A stretch of DNA of 64,000 bases from Burkholderiaceae bacterium (GCA_020851995.1 JADZBO010000158.1:25996-89995); one strand, 5' to 3'; shown: positions 38,128-49,861, counted from the stretch's first letter. Numbers and translations are program-made. Notes: a model not told the origin generated them from the letters alone.

Positions 38128-38745
38128 ATGTTTACAACGATTCTGTTCTATGTGCTGGCCGTCGTGCTGGTGGTTGCCTCGTTCAGGGTGATCACCGCGT
38201 CGAGTCCAGTCGTCGCTGTCCTTCACCTGATTCTGGCCTTCGTCAACGCCGCATTCATCTGGATGCTGCTTGGGGCTGAGTTCCTCGCGCTCTTGCTGGT
38301 GATCGTCTACGTGGGTGCGGTGATGGTGTTGTTCCTCTTTGTCGTGATGATGATCGACTTCAAGATGGAGGAGTTGCGCGCCGGGATGAAGACCTACCTG
38401 CCACTGGGGCTGATCATCGGTCTCATCATGGTGGTCGAAATGTCGTTTGTCCTGAGCGTCTCGTGGGGCGGTGTGGGTCCTGCGGCCGACATGGGTAATG
38501 ACTACAACAACACGCGCGCGCTGGGCGAAGTGATGTACACCGAATACGCCTATGCCATCCAGGTCGGCGCGGCGCTGCTGCTCGTTGGCATGATCGCCGC
38601 GATCGCTCTCACCCTGCGTGGACGACGCGACGTCAAGTACAACGACGCATCCGAGGCCGTGCGGGTGAAGGCGAAGGATCGCCTGCGCCTGCTCGACATC
38701 CCCGCGCACGAGCGCGTGAACGCCAAGTCAGGAGACCAGGCATGA
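38128..38745 (+). CDS. nuoJ: NADH-quinone oxidoreductase subunit J
   Basis: [30 protein letters not shown]. Confidence 0.96.
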   Translation: MFTTILFYVLAVVLVVASFRVITASSPVVAVLHLILAFVNAAFIWMLLGAEFLALLLVIVYVGAVMVLFLFVVMMIDFKMEELRAGMKTYLPLGLIIGLIMVVEMSFVLSVSWGGVGPAADMGNDYNNTRALGEVMYTEYAYAIQVGAALLLVGMIAAIALTLRGRRDVKYNDASEAVRVKAKDRLRLLDIPAHERVNAKSGDQA

Positions 38746-39053
38746 TGACCCTAACTCTGCCGCACTTTCTGGTTCTTGGCGCGATCCTGTTCGCAATGGG
38801 GGTGTTCGGCATCTTCCTGAACCGGCGCAACCTCATCGTGTTGCTGATGTCGATCGAACTGATGTTGCTTGCCGTCAACATGAACTTCGTGGCCTTTTCA
38901 ACCTGGATGGGCGATTCGGCCGGGCAGGTTTTCGTGTTTTTCATCCTGACGGTGGCTGCCGCGGAGGCAGCGATCGGTCTGGCCATTCTGGTCCTGCTGT
39001 TCCGTAATCTCAGCACGATCAATGTTGACGAACTTGACCGCCTTCAGGGCTGA
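38742..39053 (+). CDS. nuoK: NADH-quinone oxidoreductase subunit K
   Basis: [31 protein letters not shown]. Confidence 0.97.
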   Translation: MMTLTLPHFLVLGAILFAMGVFGIFLNRRNLIVLLMSIELMLLAVNMNFVAFSTWMGDSAGQVFVFFILTVAAAEAAIGLAILVLLFRNLSTINVDELDRLQG

Positions 39054-39070
39054 TCGGAAGACGTAACAAA

Positions 39071-41095
39071 ATGTCTAGCGTACCTTCTCTTTATCTGGTC
39101 ATCGCCCTGGCGCCCCTGCTGGGCGCCATTCTGGCGGGTTTGTTCGGCACGGGTTTCATGGGCAACTTCATCAGCCGACGGGGATCGCACCTGATCACGA
39201 TCGCGCTGATGGTGGTCTCGACGGTCGGCTCATTCGTGGTGCTCTCCGATGTGATCAACGGCGCCCGCTTTGACGGCACCCTTTACACCTGGAGCATGCT
39301 CGGTCAGGCCAAACTTGAAATCGGCTTCCTGATCGATCCGCTCACCGCGCTGATGATGGTGGTGGTCACTTTCGTGTCGCTCATGGTGCACATCTATACC
39401 ATCGGCTACATGGCTGATGATCCTGGCTATCAGCGGTTTTTCGCCTACATCTCGCTGTTCACCTTTTCGATGCTGATGCTGGTCATGTCGAACAACATGG
39501 TCCAGTTGTTTTTCGGGTGGGAAGCCGTGGGCCTGGTGTCCTACCTGCTGATTGGTTTCTGGTACACGCGACCGACCGCGATCTTCGCCAACATGAAGGC
39601 CTTCGTCATCAACCGCGTGGGCGACTTCGGCTTCGTGCTCGGGATCGGCCTGCTGTTTGCCTATGCCGGCAGCATGCACTATGGCGATGTATTCAAGCAG
39701 GCCGATCAGCTCGCCGGGCTCAAACTGCCCGGATCCGACTGGATGCTGCTGACGGTCGCCTGCATCTGTCTGTTTATCGGCGCGATGGGTAAATCCGCGC
39801 AGGTGCCGCTGCACGCCTGGTTGCCCGATTCAATGGAAGGCCCGACCCCGATCTCCGCGCTGATCCACGCTGCCACCATGGTGACGGCCGGGATTTTCAT
39901 GGTCGCGCGCTTTTCACCGCTCTTTGAGCTCTCCAATACTGCACTTTCCTTCGTGATCGTGATCGGTTCGATTGGTGCGCTGTTTCTGGGAATTCTGGGC
40001 ATTGTCCAGAACGACATCAAACGGGTCGTGGCGTATTCCACGCTTTCCCAACTGGGCTATATGACGGTTGCGCTGGGCGCCTCGGCCTACTCGGTCGCGA
40101 TCTTCCACCTCATGACGCACGCGTTTTTCAAGGCGCTGCTGTTCCTGGGTGCCGGTTCCGTCATCATCGGCATGCACCACAATCAGGATATCCGCACCAT
40201 GGGTGGCCTGCGCAAGTACATGCCCATCACCTGGATCACCTTTCTGATTGGTACGCTTTCGCTGGTGGGCACCCCGTTCTTCTCCGGGTTCTACTCCAAA
40301 GAGCACATCATTGAGGCCGCGGGCGCTGCCAATGTCTGGGGCGCGTCCTTCGCGCACTATGCCACCCTGATTGGCGTCTTCGTGACCTCCCTGTATTCGT
40401 TCCGCGTGTATTTCCTGGTGTTCCATGGCAAAGAGCGTTTCGACTCGCACGGGCACGGACACGGACACGGCCATGATCATGATCACCATGACGCTGGTCA
40501 CGGCGGTCACGGTGGCAAGCCGCACGAGTCACCCTGGGTGGTCACGCTGCCGCTCGTGTTGCTGGCCATTCCTTCGATCATCATTGGCTACCTGGTCATC
40601 GATCCACTGCTGTTCGGCGGGTATTTCAAGGGGGTGATCACGGTGCTGGCCTCCCACCCGGCGATGCACGAACTGACTGTGGGCTGGCACGGTCCGGTTG
40701 CCTACGCGATGCACGCGTTCACATCGGTGCCCTTCATGCTGATGATCGCCGGAGCCGTCATTGCCTACTACTGCTACGTGATCAACGACAAAGTCCCGGC
40801 GACCATTCACAAGACTTTTGGCTGGCTCAATACGATCCTTGAAAACAAGTACTACGTCGACTGGTTCAATGAGCAAGTGATCGCGCGTGGTGTTCGCTGC
40901 ATTGGCACCGGGCTCTGGAAGGGCGGTGACCGCGGAATTATTGACGGAGTCATCATCAATGGCGCGTCGCGTCTGGTCGTGGCCTTCGCCGCATTCGGCA
41001 AGCGCCTGCAGTCCGGCTACATCTATCACTATGCGTTCGCGATGATCGTGGGCCTCATGGTCCTGATCACCTTTTTCGTTCTGGTTCATAAATGA
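39071..41095 (+). CDS. nuoL: NADH-quinone oxidoreductase subunit L
   Basis: FFGWEAVGLVSYLLIGFWY, HAWLPDSMEGPTPISALIHAATMVTAG; His-rich loop at 40438..40530. Confidence 0.97.
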   Translation: MSSVPSLYLVIALAPLLGAILAGLFGTGFMGNFISRRGSHLITIALMVVSTVGSFVVLSDVINGARFDGTLYTWSMLGQAKLEIGFLIDPLTALMMVVVTFVSLMVHIYTIGYMADDPGYQRFFAYISLFTFSMLMLVMSNNMVQLFFGWEAVGLVSYLLIGFWYTRPTAIFANMKAFVINRVGDFGFVLGIGLLFAYAGSMHYGDVFKQADQLAGLKLPGSDWMLLTVACICLFIGAMGKSAQVPLHAWLPDSMEGPTPISALIHAATMVTAGIFMVARFSPLFELSNTALSFVIVIGSIGALFLGILGIVQNDIKRVVAYSTLSQLGYMTVALGASAYSVAIFHLMTHAFFKALLFLGAGSVIIGMHHNQDIRTMGGLRKYMPITWITFLIGTLSLVGTPFFSGFYSKEHIIEAAGAANVWGASFAHYATLIGVFVTSLYSFRVYFLVFHGKERFDSHGHGHGHGHDHDHHDAGHGGHGGKPHESPWVVTLPLVLLAIPSIIIGYLVIDPLLFGGYFKGVITVLASHPAMHELTVGWHGPVAYAMHAFTSVPFMLMIAGAVIAYYCYVINDKVPATIHKTFGWLNTILENKYYVDWFNEQVIARGVRCIGTGLWKGGDRGIIDGVIINGASRLVVAFAAFGKRLQSGYIYHYAFAMIVGLMVLITFFVLVHK

Positions 41096-42597
41096 TGGCA
41101 AGCGAGATGGCATCCTCAACTACTCCCTGGCTCACGCTCGCGATCTTTTTGCCGATCGCCTGGGGTCTGCTGGTTCTGGCCCTGGGTCGGGACGATCGGG
41201 CAGCCTTTACGCGCCACCTGTCGCTCGTCGGTGCGATCGTCAGCTTCCTCGTCACCATCCCGCTGCTCACGGGCTTCGACTCAACCACGGCACAAATGCA
41301 GTTTGTTGAAAAGGCGAGCTGGATACCGGCGTTTTCGGTGTTCTATCACCTCGGCATTGACGGCATTTCGATCTGGTTCGTTCTGCTGACCGCGTTCGTC
41401 ACGATCATTGTCGTGCTTGCGGGTTACGAGGTCATCACCACCCGCATCGCGCAGTACATGGCGGCATTCCTGATTCTGTCGGGTCTGATGGTGGGCGTGT
41501 TCGTCGCGCTCGACGGCCTGCTGTTCTACGTGTTCTTCGAGGCGACCCTGATTCCGATGTACATCATCATCGGCATCTGGGGTGGTCCCAACCGGGTGTA
41601 TGCAGCGTTCAAGTTCTTCCTGTACACGCTGATGGGCTCGTTGCTGACACTGGTTGCCTTCATTTACCTCTGGAACGTTTCGGGCGGGTCCTTCGATATC
41701 CTGACCTGGCACACGCTCCCGCTCGGCGAAACCCCGCAACTACTGATTTTCCTGGCGTTCCTTGCCGCATTCGCGGTCAAGGTGCCGATGTGGCCGGTGC
41801 ACACGTGGTTGCCGGACGCCCACGTCGAGGCGCCAACGGGTGGCTCCGTCGTGCTGGCGGCGATCATGCTCAAGCTTGGTGCCTACGGATTCCTGCGGTT
41901 ATCGCTTCCGATCGCGCCTGATGCCTCGACAGGCACGATGGCCAGCGTCATGATTTTCCTGTCGCTGGTTGCGGTGATCTACATTGGCCTCGTGGCGATC
42001 GTTCAGGACGACATGAAAAAGCTGGTGGCCTACTCGTCCGTGGCGCACATGGGCTTTGTCACGCTGGGTTTCTTCATTTTCAACACAGCAGGCATGGAGG
42101 GCGCCATCGTCCAGATGGTTTCGCACGGTTTTGTTGCCGGCGCCATGTTCCTGTGCATCGGCGTGCTGTACGACCGCATGCATACCCGCAAGATTGCCGA
42201 CTACGGTGGTGTGGTCAACACGATGCCGAAGTTCGTGACGTTTTTTGTCCTGTTCACCATGGCCAACGCCGGCTTGCCGGCAACCAGCGGTTTTGTTGGC
42301 GAGTTCATGGTGATCATGGGCGCGGTTCAGCACAACTTCTGGATTGGCGTGCTGGCCGCGACGGCGCTGATCCTCGGGGCTTCCTACTCGCTGTGGATGG
42401 TCAAGCGCGTCGCGTTCGGCGATGTCGCCAACGATCACGTGCGTGATCTGCACGATCTGACCAATCGGGAATTCCTGATCCTCGGGGTGATGGCGATTCT
42501 CGTCATCTACATGGGTATCCATCCCAAGCCCTTCACCGATGTCATGCACACGTCGGTCCAGGCCCTGCTCCAACATGTGTCCATTTCTAAACTGTAA
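41092..42597 (+). CDS. nuoM: NADH-quinone oxidoreductase subunit M
   Basis: [51 protein letters not shown]. Confidence 0.97.
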   Translation: MMASEMASSTTPWLTLAIFLPIAWGLLVLALGRDDRAAFTRHLSLVGAIVSFLVTIPLLTGFDSTTAQMQFVEKASWIPAFSVFYHLGIDGISIWFVLLTAFVTIIVVLAGYEVITTRIAQYMAAFLILSGLMVGVFVALDGLLFYVFFEATLIPMYIIIGIWGGPNRVYAAFKFFLYTLMGSLLTLVAFIYLWNVSGGSFDILTWHTLPLGETPQLLIFLAFLAAFAVKVPMWPVHTWLPDAHVEAPTGGSVVLAAIMLKLGAYGFLRLSLPIAPDASTGTMASVMIFLSLVAVIYIGLVAIVQDDMKKLVAYSSVAHMGFVTLGFFIFNTAGMEGAIVQMVSHGFVAGAMFLCIGVLYDRMHTRKIADYGGVVNTMPKFVTFFVLFTMANAGLPATSGFVGEFMVIMGAVQHNFWIGVLAATALILGASYSLWMVKRVAFGDVANDHVRDLHDLTNREFLILGVMAILVIYMGIHPKPFTDVMHTSVQALLQHVSISKL

Positions 42598-42605
42598 GCC
42601 TCGCC

Positions 42606-44093
42606 ATGATGCAATCCCAATTTGATTTTGTCCTGGCTGCCCCGGAGATCTTCCTCCTGGCGATGAGCATGCTCATTCTGCTGGCGGACGCGTTCTGGGG
42701 CGGCGGTCGGCGCGCGCTGGCCTACGGGCTCTCGCTTGCCACGCTGGCGGTTCTGTTCATCCTGACCTTCCTGCAATGGACTGCAGGGGTGTTTGGTGAA
42801 ACCTTTTTTGGTTTGTTCGTGTCAGATCCGCTGGCGCTGGTTCTCAAACTTGCGTCGTATATCGCTGTTGCGGTCACGCTGATCTACGGACGCGAGTACA
42901 TCCAGAGCCGCGATATGCTGCGGGGTGGCGAGCTCTATGTTCTGGTGCTCATGGCGCTGCTTGGCCAAATGGTGATGATTTCGGCGGGCAACTTCCTCTC
43001 GATCTACCTTGGCCTGGAATTGATGTCGCTGGCGCTTTACGCGATGGTGGCCTTGCGCCGCGATCATGAGCGCTCGACCGAGGCCGCGATGAAGTATTTC
43101 GTGCTTGGCGCTCTGGCCTCGGGTTTCATGCTGTATGGCATGTCAATGATCTATGGCGCCACCGGCAGCCTGGACCTCAGCGATATCGCCGACGCCATCG
43201 GCTCCGGTCAGATCAGCTACCTGCCGCTCACATTCGGGTTGGTCTTCCTGGTGGCGGGCCTGGCGTTCAAGTTGGGCGAGGCACCTTTCCATATGTGGGT
43301 GCCTGACGTCTATCAGGGCGCGCCGACGGCAATCACGCTGGTATTGGCCGCGGCGCCAAAACTCGCCGCCTTTGCGATTACGTTCCGTATTTTGATCCAG
43401 GGGCTTGGCGATCTGACGGCTGACTGGCAGCAGATGCTGATGATCATGGCGATTCTGTCGCTGGCCGTCGGCAACCTGACTGCAATCGCACAGACCAATT
43501 TCAAGCGCATGCTGGCGTACTCGACAATTTCACACATGGGATTTGTGTTGCTTGGCGTGATGTCCGGGTCGCTCGACGGCAATCCGACTGCAGATGCCTC
43601 GGCCTATGGTTCGGCGTTGTTTTACATCCTGACCTATGTGCTGACGACGCTGGCATCGTTCGGCGTGATCATGTTCCTGTCGCGCGAGGGATTCGAGTGC
43701 GAGTCCATCGACGACCTCAAGGGACTGAACCGTCGTAGTCCGTTCATGGCGCTAGTGGTTTTGTTTTTGATGGCATCTCTCGCAGGCTTGCCTCCTTTTG
43801 TTGGCTTCTATGCCAAGTTGCTGATACTGCAGTCGTTGCTGCAATCGGACCACCTGTGGCTCGCCGTCGTTGCGGTGATGTTCTCGCTGATCGGCGCGTT
43901 TTACTACCTGCGTGTGATCAAGGTCGTTTACTTTGATGAGCCTGTCGGCGAAAACAAGGGGCCCATTCCCGCGATGGGTTTCGCACCGCGCCTCGTGCTG
44001 GGGTTGAACGCTGGGCTGGTGCTGTTGCTTGGCCTGTTGCCCGGTTGGTTGATGGCGCTGTGCCTGGTGGTGATGCGCGTATCGATGACCTGA
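42606..44093 (+). CDS. nuoN: NADH-quinone oxidoreductase subunit N
   Basis: [40 protein letters not shown]. Confidence 0.97.
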   Translation: MMQSQFDFVLAAPEIFLLAMSMLILLADAFWGGGRRALAYGLSLATLAVLFILTFLQWTAGVFGETFFGLFVSDPLALVLKLASYIAVAVTLIYGREYIQSRDMLRGGELYVLVLMALLGQMVMISAGNFLSIYLGLELMSLALYAMVALRRDHERSTEAAMKYFVLGALASGFMLYGMSMIYGATGSLDLSDIADAIGSGQISYLPLTFGLVFLVAGLAFKLGEAPFHMWVPDVYQGAPTAITLVLAAAPKLAAFAITFRILIQGLGDLTADWQQMLMIMAILSLAVGNLTAIAQTNFKRMLAYSTISHMGFVLLGVMSGSLDGNPTADASAYGSALFYILTYVLTTLASFGVIMFLSREGFECESIDDLKGLNRRSPFMALVVLFLMASLAGLPPFVGFYAKLLILQSLLQSDHLWLAVVAVMFSLIGAFYYLRVIKVVYFDEPVGENKGPIPAMGFAPRLVLGLNAGLVLLLGLLPGWLMALCLVVMRVSMT

Positions 44094-44178
44094 CCTGCAG
44101 TTGCGTTGGCGGCCAAATAACTGCGTCTTCAAGACGCGGGGGCCGCACTAACGCGCTAAGAGGCCGGTTGCGCGTCGA

Positions 44179-45036
44179 TCAGGCCTCAAACCAGTTCAGA
44201 ATCGCGTCGAGCCCCATGACGTTCAGCGCGTAGCGCGCCTGTGCCCGAACAACTGGCTTGGCACGGTAGGCAACCGAGTAACCGGCCTTTGCCAGCATCC
44301 TGAGATCGTTGGCGCCGTCGCCGATGGCGATGATCTGATCCTCGCGTGCACCGTGCGCGGCGGCAAAGGCGGCAAGCGCGTCGGCCTTGCCCTGCGCGTC
44401 GAGGATGCGCCCTTGTACGCGGCCGGTCAGCACCCCGTCGGTTTCTTCGAGCACATTGGCGTGAACTTCGTCCAGTTGCAGTCTGGCCTTGAGGCGCGCG
44501 GTGAAATAAGTAAACCCGCCCGATACAAGCAGCACATGCAAGCCCGCCTGTCGCGCGGTCTGTACCAGCCGCTCGGCACCAGGGTTGAGTTGCAGCTTTT
44601 GCTCGTAGACTGCCTGCAGGGCATCGGTGGACAGGCCGCGCAAAAATGCCACCCGACGCGTCAGGCTTTCCGCAAAATCCTTGATCTCGCCCCGCATCGC
44701 AGCCTCTGTGATCGAGGCGACCTGTTCCTTCACGCCGCCGAGCGCTGCAATCTCGTCGATACACTCGATATTGATCAGTGTCGAATCCATATCCATCGCG
44801 AGCACTTTGCAATCGGCCAGGCGGGAGCCGGCGGGTACGAATGCCGTGTCGATCAGGTTTTGCTCGCCCCAGGTGCGGATTTCCTGACAAATGGCAGTGT
44901 CATCGGCAACGCTGAGCAAACGGGCGGCGGAGGTACCCAGTCGAACGACACCCTGCGCTTCGGCCATTGCCGCTGCCTGTTCGATGATCTGGCTGGATAG
45001 ACCTGGGGTCTGGATGACGAGATTGCGTTGGGCCAT
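44179..45036 (-). CDS. serB: Phosphoserine phosphatase
   Basis: DMDSTLINIECIDEIAALGGVKEQVASITEAAMRGEIKDFAESLTRRVA, VSGGFTYFTARLK, IGDGANDLRMLAKAG. Confidence 0.96.
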   Translation of the reverse strand: MAQRNLVIQTPGLSSQIIEQAAAMAEAQGVVRLGTSAARLLSVADDTAICQEIRTWGEQNLIDTAFVPAGSRLADCKVLAMDMDSTLINIECIDEIAALGGVKEQVASITEAAMRGEIKDFAESLTRRVAFLRGLSTDALQAVYEQKLQLNPGAERLVQTARQAGLHVLLVSGGFTYFTARLKARLQLDEVHANVLEETDGVLTGRVQGRILDAQGKADALAAFAAAHGAREDQIIAIGDGANDLRMLAKAGYSVAYRAKPVVRAQARYALNVMGLDAILNWFEA

Positions 45037-45068
45037 GGGGTTATCTGAAATGAAGGCAATGCCCCGGA

Positions 45069-48000
45069 TTATGCCAGCGCGCGGAAAAGACCCCGGAGGG
45101 TATCGACGCGCGCCGAGACATCGATGCCTTTCGTTTCAACTTTGAGCTTGTCTTGGCCGGAAAACCGTATGTGGCGCTGCTTTTGAACGAGTTCGATCAG
45201 TTTGAGCGGGTCGATCGGTGCATCTTGCCGGAAATGAAGCAAGATCTGCGTATCGGTTGCGTCGATTTTCTGAATACCCAGGCGGATCGCGGCTAACCGG
45301 ATCCGGTGCGACGCGATCAGTGTGCGTGCGGCCTCGGGCAATTTCCCGAAGCGATCGATGAGTTCTTCCTGAAGCACGAGCACCTGATCTTCGTCCTGAG
45401 CACTGGACAGTCGCTTGTACAACGAGAGCCGGGCGTGAACGTCGCCGCAGTAGTCTGAGGGCAACAGCGCGGGTGCGTGCAGATTGACCTCGCAACCCGC
45501 CGAAAACGGCGCGTCAAGATCGGGTTCGACACCGGCCTTCATCGCCCGGACCGCTTCGTTCAGCATGTCGTTGTACATCGAAAAGCCGACTTCCTGGATG
45601 TTCCCGGACTGCGATTCGCCGAGAACTTCGCCGGTACCGCGGATTTCGAGATCGTGCATCGCCAGGAAAAAGCCCGAACCGAGCTCCTCCATCGACTGAA
45701 TCGCCTCCAGCCGCTTCTTGGCGTTGCTTGTCATGGCGTCTTCGCCCGGAGTCAGCAGATACGCATAGGCCTGGTGGTGCGAACGCCCGACGCGACCCCG
45801 CAACTGATGCAGCTGGGCCAACCCGAAGCGGTCGGCACGGTGGATGATGATGGTGTTTGCAGTGGGGATATCGATGCCGGTCTCGATGATCGTCGTGCAG
45901 AGCAGCACGTTGAATCTCTGTTGGTAGAAGCCCTTCATGACCTGTTCGAGATCACGCTCGCCCATCTGGCCGTGCGCGACCGCGATGCGGGCTTCGGGAA
46001 CCAGCTCTTCGAGGCGCGCGCGCCGGTTGTGAATGGTGTCGACCTCGTTGTGCAGAAAGTAGACTTGCCCGCCGCGTTTGAGTTCGCGCAGAATCGCCTC
46101 GCGCAACGTGCTGTTGTCCTCGCGTCGCACGAAAGTCTTGATGGCGAGCCGGCGCTGTGGCGCCGTCGCAATCACCGAGAAATCGCGAATGCCTTCCAGC
46201 GACATGCCAAGGGTGCGCGGTATGGGTGTCGCGGTCAGCGTGAGCACGTCGACTTCGGAGCGCAGGGCCTTGAGCGCTTCCTTCTGGCGTACACCGAAGC
46301 GATGTTCCTCATCAATGATGACCAGACCCAGTCGCTTGAAGCGCACATCCCTGGAGAGGATCTTGTGGGTGCCGATCACGATGTCCACTGTGCCTGTATT
46401 GATCCCCTCGACGGCCGTGGCGATTTCCTTTGCGGAGCGAAAACGCGACAGCTCGACCACCTTGACAGGCCAGTCTGCGAACCGGTCGGAAAACGTTTGC
46501 GCGTGTTGCTCTGCCAACAGGGTCGTGGGACACAACAGGGCTACCTGCAAGCCGTTGGCGATGGCGAGGAATGCGGCGCGAAGCGCCACTTCAGTCTTGC
46601 CGAATCCGACGTCGCCGCAGACCAGTCTGTCCATCGGTTTGCCGGAGGTCATGTCGGCAAGAACGCACTCGATAGCAGCTGCCTGGTCGGCGGTCTCTTC
46701 AAAGCCGAAACCCTCGGCAAACAACTCATAGTCGCCGAGCGGCAGCTTGAAGGCGAAACCCTCGCGCGCTGCCCGCTTGGCGTAAAGATCAAGCAGTTCA
46801 GCCGCGGTGTCGCGCACTTGTTGTGCTGCGCGCTTTCGGGCTTTGTCCCACTGGCCCGAGCCGAGCTGATGCAACGGTGCGGAATCCGGATCAGCGCCGC
46901 TGTAGCGGGCGATGACATGCAACTGGGAGACCGGTACGTAGAGCGTACTCTTGCCGGCGTATTCGAGATGGAGAAACTCCATGTCGCCATCGCCCATGTC
47001 CATGTTGACAAGGCCGTGGTAACGGCCGATCCCGTGCTGGGCGTGGACGACAGGATCGCCTTCGCGCAGCTCCGAGAGATCGCGGATCATGGCTTCGACG
47101 TTGCTGGCGCGCTCCTGCGTGCGCCGACCCCGACGTGCCGTGCCGCTTGAATGACCAGGGTAGAGATCGCTCTCGGTCAGGAAAACGAGACGCCCGGCCG
47201 GCACCGCAAAGCCAGCGTCCAGACCGCCCACGGTGATCGCAAACCTGGCGAAGCCGTCGAGAAACTCCGTGAGTGACTCGCTCGCGGAATCGGGCTGCAA
47301 TCCGTGCTCCGACAGCATCTGCAGGATTGTTTCGCGTCGCCCGTGCGAATCGGCGCACAGCACCACCCGCTCCGCATCCTGGCGCCCGAGCACGGCGCGC
47401 AACCGGGCGAGCGGGTCGTCCGCGCGGCGGGACACCGCCACATCGGGTGCGCGCAGGATGTCAGGGTGATCGCCTTCGCCAGTCAGGGCGAGACGACCAA
47501 AGGGCTTGAGCCTTTCAAAGAGCGACTCGGCCGATAGAAAAAGCGCTTCAGGCGCAAGCACCGGGCGCTCACGATCGGCATTGAGAAACTTGTAACGGCT
47601 TGCCGTATCCTGCCGGAATCGTTGCATCGCGTCATCGATGTCGCCGATCGTGACCATGGCGGTCTCAGGCGCAAGGTAATCGAACAGCGTCGCCGTGGAT
47701 TCGAAGAACAGCGGGAGGTAATACTCCACGCCGGCGAACGGAATTCCGTTGCCAATGTCCCGGTAAGGCAGTGCGCGGGAAGGATCGCCCTCGAAAACTT
47801 CGCGGAATGTGGCTCTGAAGTGGTTGCGCGCGGCCTCATCCATGGGGAATTCGCGTCCGGGCAGCAACTGCACTGTGTTCACCGGGTACAGACTGCGCTG
47901 GGTGTCGATGTCGAAGGCGCGGATCGACTCGATTTCGTCATCGAAGAGATCGATCCGGTAGGGGACCACAGACCCCATGGGGAACAAGTCGATCAGACTG

Positions 48001-48512
48001 CCGCGCACGCAGAATTCGCCAGGGGCAGTCACTTGCGAGACGTGGGCGTAATTTGCCAGCGTGAGCTGGCGCCGCAGGGCGGCCTCGTCCAGACGATCCT
48101 TCTGGCGAAACGAGAACGTGTAGGCGGCCAGAAAGCTTGGCGGTGCCAGACGGTAGAGCGCTGTGGTGACCGGAACGGTCAGCACGTCGACCTCGTTTTG
48201 CATCAGGGCGTGAAGAGTGCGCAGTCGCTCGGAAATCAGGTCCTGGTGAGGCGAAAACGCATCGTAGGGGAGTGTTTCCCAATCCGGCAGGGGGCGTACC
48301 CGGAGATCAGGCGCGAAAAGCGGAATTTCGTCTGCCAGGCGTTGCGCCCGCAGCGGGTCGGCGGTCACGATGACCAGCGGCCTGCCTGCCGCGCGCGCGA
48401 GTTGCGCCAGCAGCCAGCCGTCGCCAGAACCCGGGGGGCAGGGGTGGGAGTGTCTTAAGCCAGGCTTGATTGCGCCAAGCAGCGCGGAGACCTGGGTTAG
48501 TGCAGCCGACAT
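45069..48512 (-). CDS. mfd: Transcription-repair coupling factor
   Basis: 1147 aa; GDVGFGKTEVALRAAFLA, DEEHRFGVRQKE, TLTATPIPRTLGMSLEGIRDFSVIATAP. Confidence 0.98.
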   Translation of the reverse strand: MSAALTQVSALLGAIKPGLRHSHPCPPGSGDGWLLAQLARAAGRPLVIVTADPLRAQRLADEIPLFAPDLRVRPLPDWETLPYDAFSPHQDLISERLRTLHALMQNEVDVLTVPVTTALYRLAPPSFLAAYTFSFRQKDRLDEAALRRQLTLANYAHVSQVTAPGEFCVRGSLIDLFPMGSVVPYRIDLFDDEIESIRAFDIDTQRSLYPVNTVQLLPGREFPMDEAARNHFRATFREVFEGDPSRALPYRDIGNGIPFAGVEYYLPLFFESTATLFDYLAPETAMVTIGDIDDAMQRFRQDTASRYKFLNADRERPVLAPEALFLSAESLFERLKPFGRLALTGEGDHPDILRAPDVAVSRRADDPLARLRAVLGRQDAERVVLCADSHGRRETILQMLSEHGLQPDSASESLTEFLDGFARFAITVGGLDAGFAVPAGRLVFLTESDLYPGHSSGTARRGRRTQERASNVEAMIRDLSELREGDPVVHAQHGIGRYHGLVNMDMGDGDMEFLHLEYAGKSTLYVPVSQLHVIARYSGADPDSAPLHQLGSGQWDKARKRAAQQVRDTAAELLDLYAKRAAREGFAFKLPLGDYELFAEGFGFEETADQAAAIECVLADMTSGKPMDRLVCGDVGFGKTEVALRAAFLAIANGLQVALLCPTTLLAEQHAQTFSDRFADWPVKVVELSRFRSAKEIATAVEGINTGTVDIVIGTHKILSRDVRFKRLGLVIIDEEHRFGVRQKEALKALRSEVDVLTLTATPIPRTLGMSLEGIRDFSVIATAPQRRLAIKTFVRREDNSTLREAILRELKRGGQVYFLHNEVDTIHNRRARLEELVPEARIAVAHGQMGERDLEQVMKGFYQQRFNVLLCTTIIETGIDIPTANTIIIHRADRFGLAQLHQLRGRVGRSHHQAYAYLLTPGEDAMTSNAKKRLEAIQSMEELGSGFFLAMHDLEIRGTGEVLGESQSGNIQEVGFSMYNDMLNEAVRAMKAGVEPDLDAPFSAGCEVNLHAPALLPSDYCGDVHARLSLYKRLSSAQDEDQVLVLQEELIDRFGKLPEAARTLIASHRIRLAAIRLGIQKIDATDTQILLHFRQDAPIDPLKLIELVQKQRHIRFSGQDKLKVETKGIDVSARVDTLRGLFRALA

Positions 48513-48553
48513 GAAAATAACGCCAAACGAAACCGTGATTATAAAATGACGCC

Positions 48554-49315
48554 GTGATCAATTCTTCTGCTTCTGTTGCGCGTCTTGTCGCGTTGGTTCC
48601 GGCTGCGGGAATCGGCGCGCGCGCGGCCGCCCCGGATTCTGCGCCGCTGGCCAAGCAATATCGCCTGATTGCGGGTCAGCCGCTGCTGTGGCACGCCGTC
48701 AACGCCTTGCTGCGCGATCCACGGATCGACGAGGTGCGCGTAGCGGTCGCCGCGGGCGACACGGCCGCGGCGGGGGTACTCAAAGGGTTGCCGCGCACCG
48801 TGATCCGTCCGTGCGGCGGGGCCACGCGTGCCGAAACTGTGCTTCAGGCGCTTCAGGACGCCAGCCTCGACCGCCATGACTGGGTTCTGGTGCACGACGC
48901 GGCGCGGCCCGGTTTGCCAGCCGATGCGCTTGCGCGGCTGATTGATGCCTGCCAGAACCATTCGACCGGTGGCTTGCTGGCCCTGCCAATCGCCGATACG
49001 ATCAAAAAGGCCAGCGCGTGTACTCAAGATCGCCAAAAATCTGAGATTCACGCCGGGGACGATCATGCGCTGGCTGACTGCGTGGAGTCGACTGTTTCGC
49101 GCACGGGTCTCTGGGCCGCCCAGACGCCACAAATGTTCAGGGCGCAAGCACTGGGCGATGCGCTTGAAAGCGCACTCGCGCTCGGGCTCGAGATCACCGA
49201 TGAAGCGTCGGCAATCGAGGCGACCGGTGCGAAGCCGCTGCTGGTTCGGGGGTCTTCCCGCAATGCCAAGGTCACTTGGCCAGAGGATTTTGAATGGGTG
49301 GGGTCTTGGCTATGA
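48554..49315 (+). CDS. ispD: 2-C-methyl-D-erythritol 4-phosphate cytidylyltransferase
   Basis: [15 protein letters not shown]...[44 protein letters not shown] start. Confidence 0.95.
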   Translation: MINSSASVARLVALVPAAGIGARAAAPDSAPLAKQYRLIAGQPLLWHAVNALLRDPRIDEVRVAVAAGDTAAAGVLKGLPRTVIRPCGGATRAETVLQALQDASLDRHDWVLVHDAARPGLPADALARLIDACQNHSTGGLLALPIADTIKKASACTQDRQKSEIHAGDDHALADCVESTVSRTGLWAAQTPQMFRAQALGDALESALALGLEITDEASAIEATGAKPLLVRGSSRNAKVTWPEDFEWVGSWL

Positions 49316-49827
49316 GCCAGTTTCCGTACAGGGTGGGGCAAGGGTTTGATGTGCACGCGCTGGTGGAGGGAAGGCCGCTGATCATCGGCGGAGTCACGAT
49401 TCCCCATGCTCTTGGTTTGCAGGGTCACTCGGACGCCGATGTCCTGTTGCATGCGATTACTGATGCCGTCCTTGGCGCCGCGGGCCTGGGTGACATTGGC
49501 CGGCATTTTCCGGAGACCGATCCGCGCTTTCGCGGTGCCGACAGCCGCGCCTTGCTACGCGAGGCGGTGGCCCGGGTCCGCCAGGCGGGCTGGGAGGTTG
49601 GCAATATCGATGCCACGGTGCATGCGCAGGCCCCTAAAATCGGACCGCATGCCCCGGCCATGGTGGCCAATATCGCGCAGGATCTGGGTGTGCAGCCCGA
49701 TGCCGTGAATATCAAGGCAAAAACCAACGAGCGCCTGGGACACCTGGGACGCGGTGAAGGGATCGCCGCGACCGCCGTAGCGATGATCGCCAGGATTACG
49801 CTACCCAATCACTCGGACGGCGCCTGA
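49312..49827 (+). CDS. ispF: 2-C-methyl-D-erythritol 2,4-cyclodiphosphate synthase
   Basis: [71 protein letters not shown] overlap with ispD. Confidence 0.97.
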   Translation: MSQFPYRVGQGFDVHALVEGRPLIIGGVTIPHALGLQGHSDADVLLHAITDAVLGAAGLGDIGRHFPETDPRFRGADSRALLREAVARVRQAGWEVGNIDATVHAQAPKIGPHAPAMVANIAQDLGVQPDAVNIKAKTNERLGHLGRGEGIAATAVAMIARITLPNHSDGA

Positions 49828-49861
49828 TCTTGGCCAGCAAAAGTCGGTGTTGCGCGCCGCG

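Noticed and set aside
37480-38709. 409-aa minus-strand ORF opposite nuoH-nuoJ, His/Asp/Gln-rich
   Set aside because: Artefact of reverse complementing hydrophobic codons; spans three real nuo genes.
44125-44145. GCGTCTTCAAGACGC palindrome as a nuoN/serB terminator
   Set aside because: Loop too short for a good hairpin and no T-run in either direction.
45477-47150. 557-aa plus-strand ORF antisense to mfd
   Set aside because: Mfd on the minus strand is unambiguous across the region; long antisense ORFs are expected in GC-rich coding DNA and this one has no recognisable domain.
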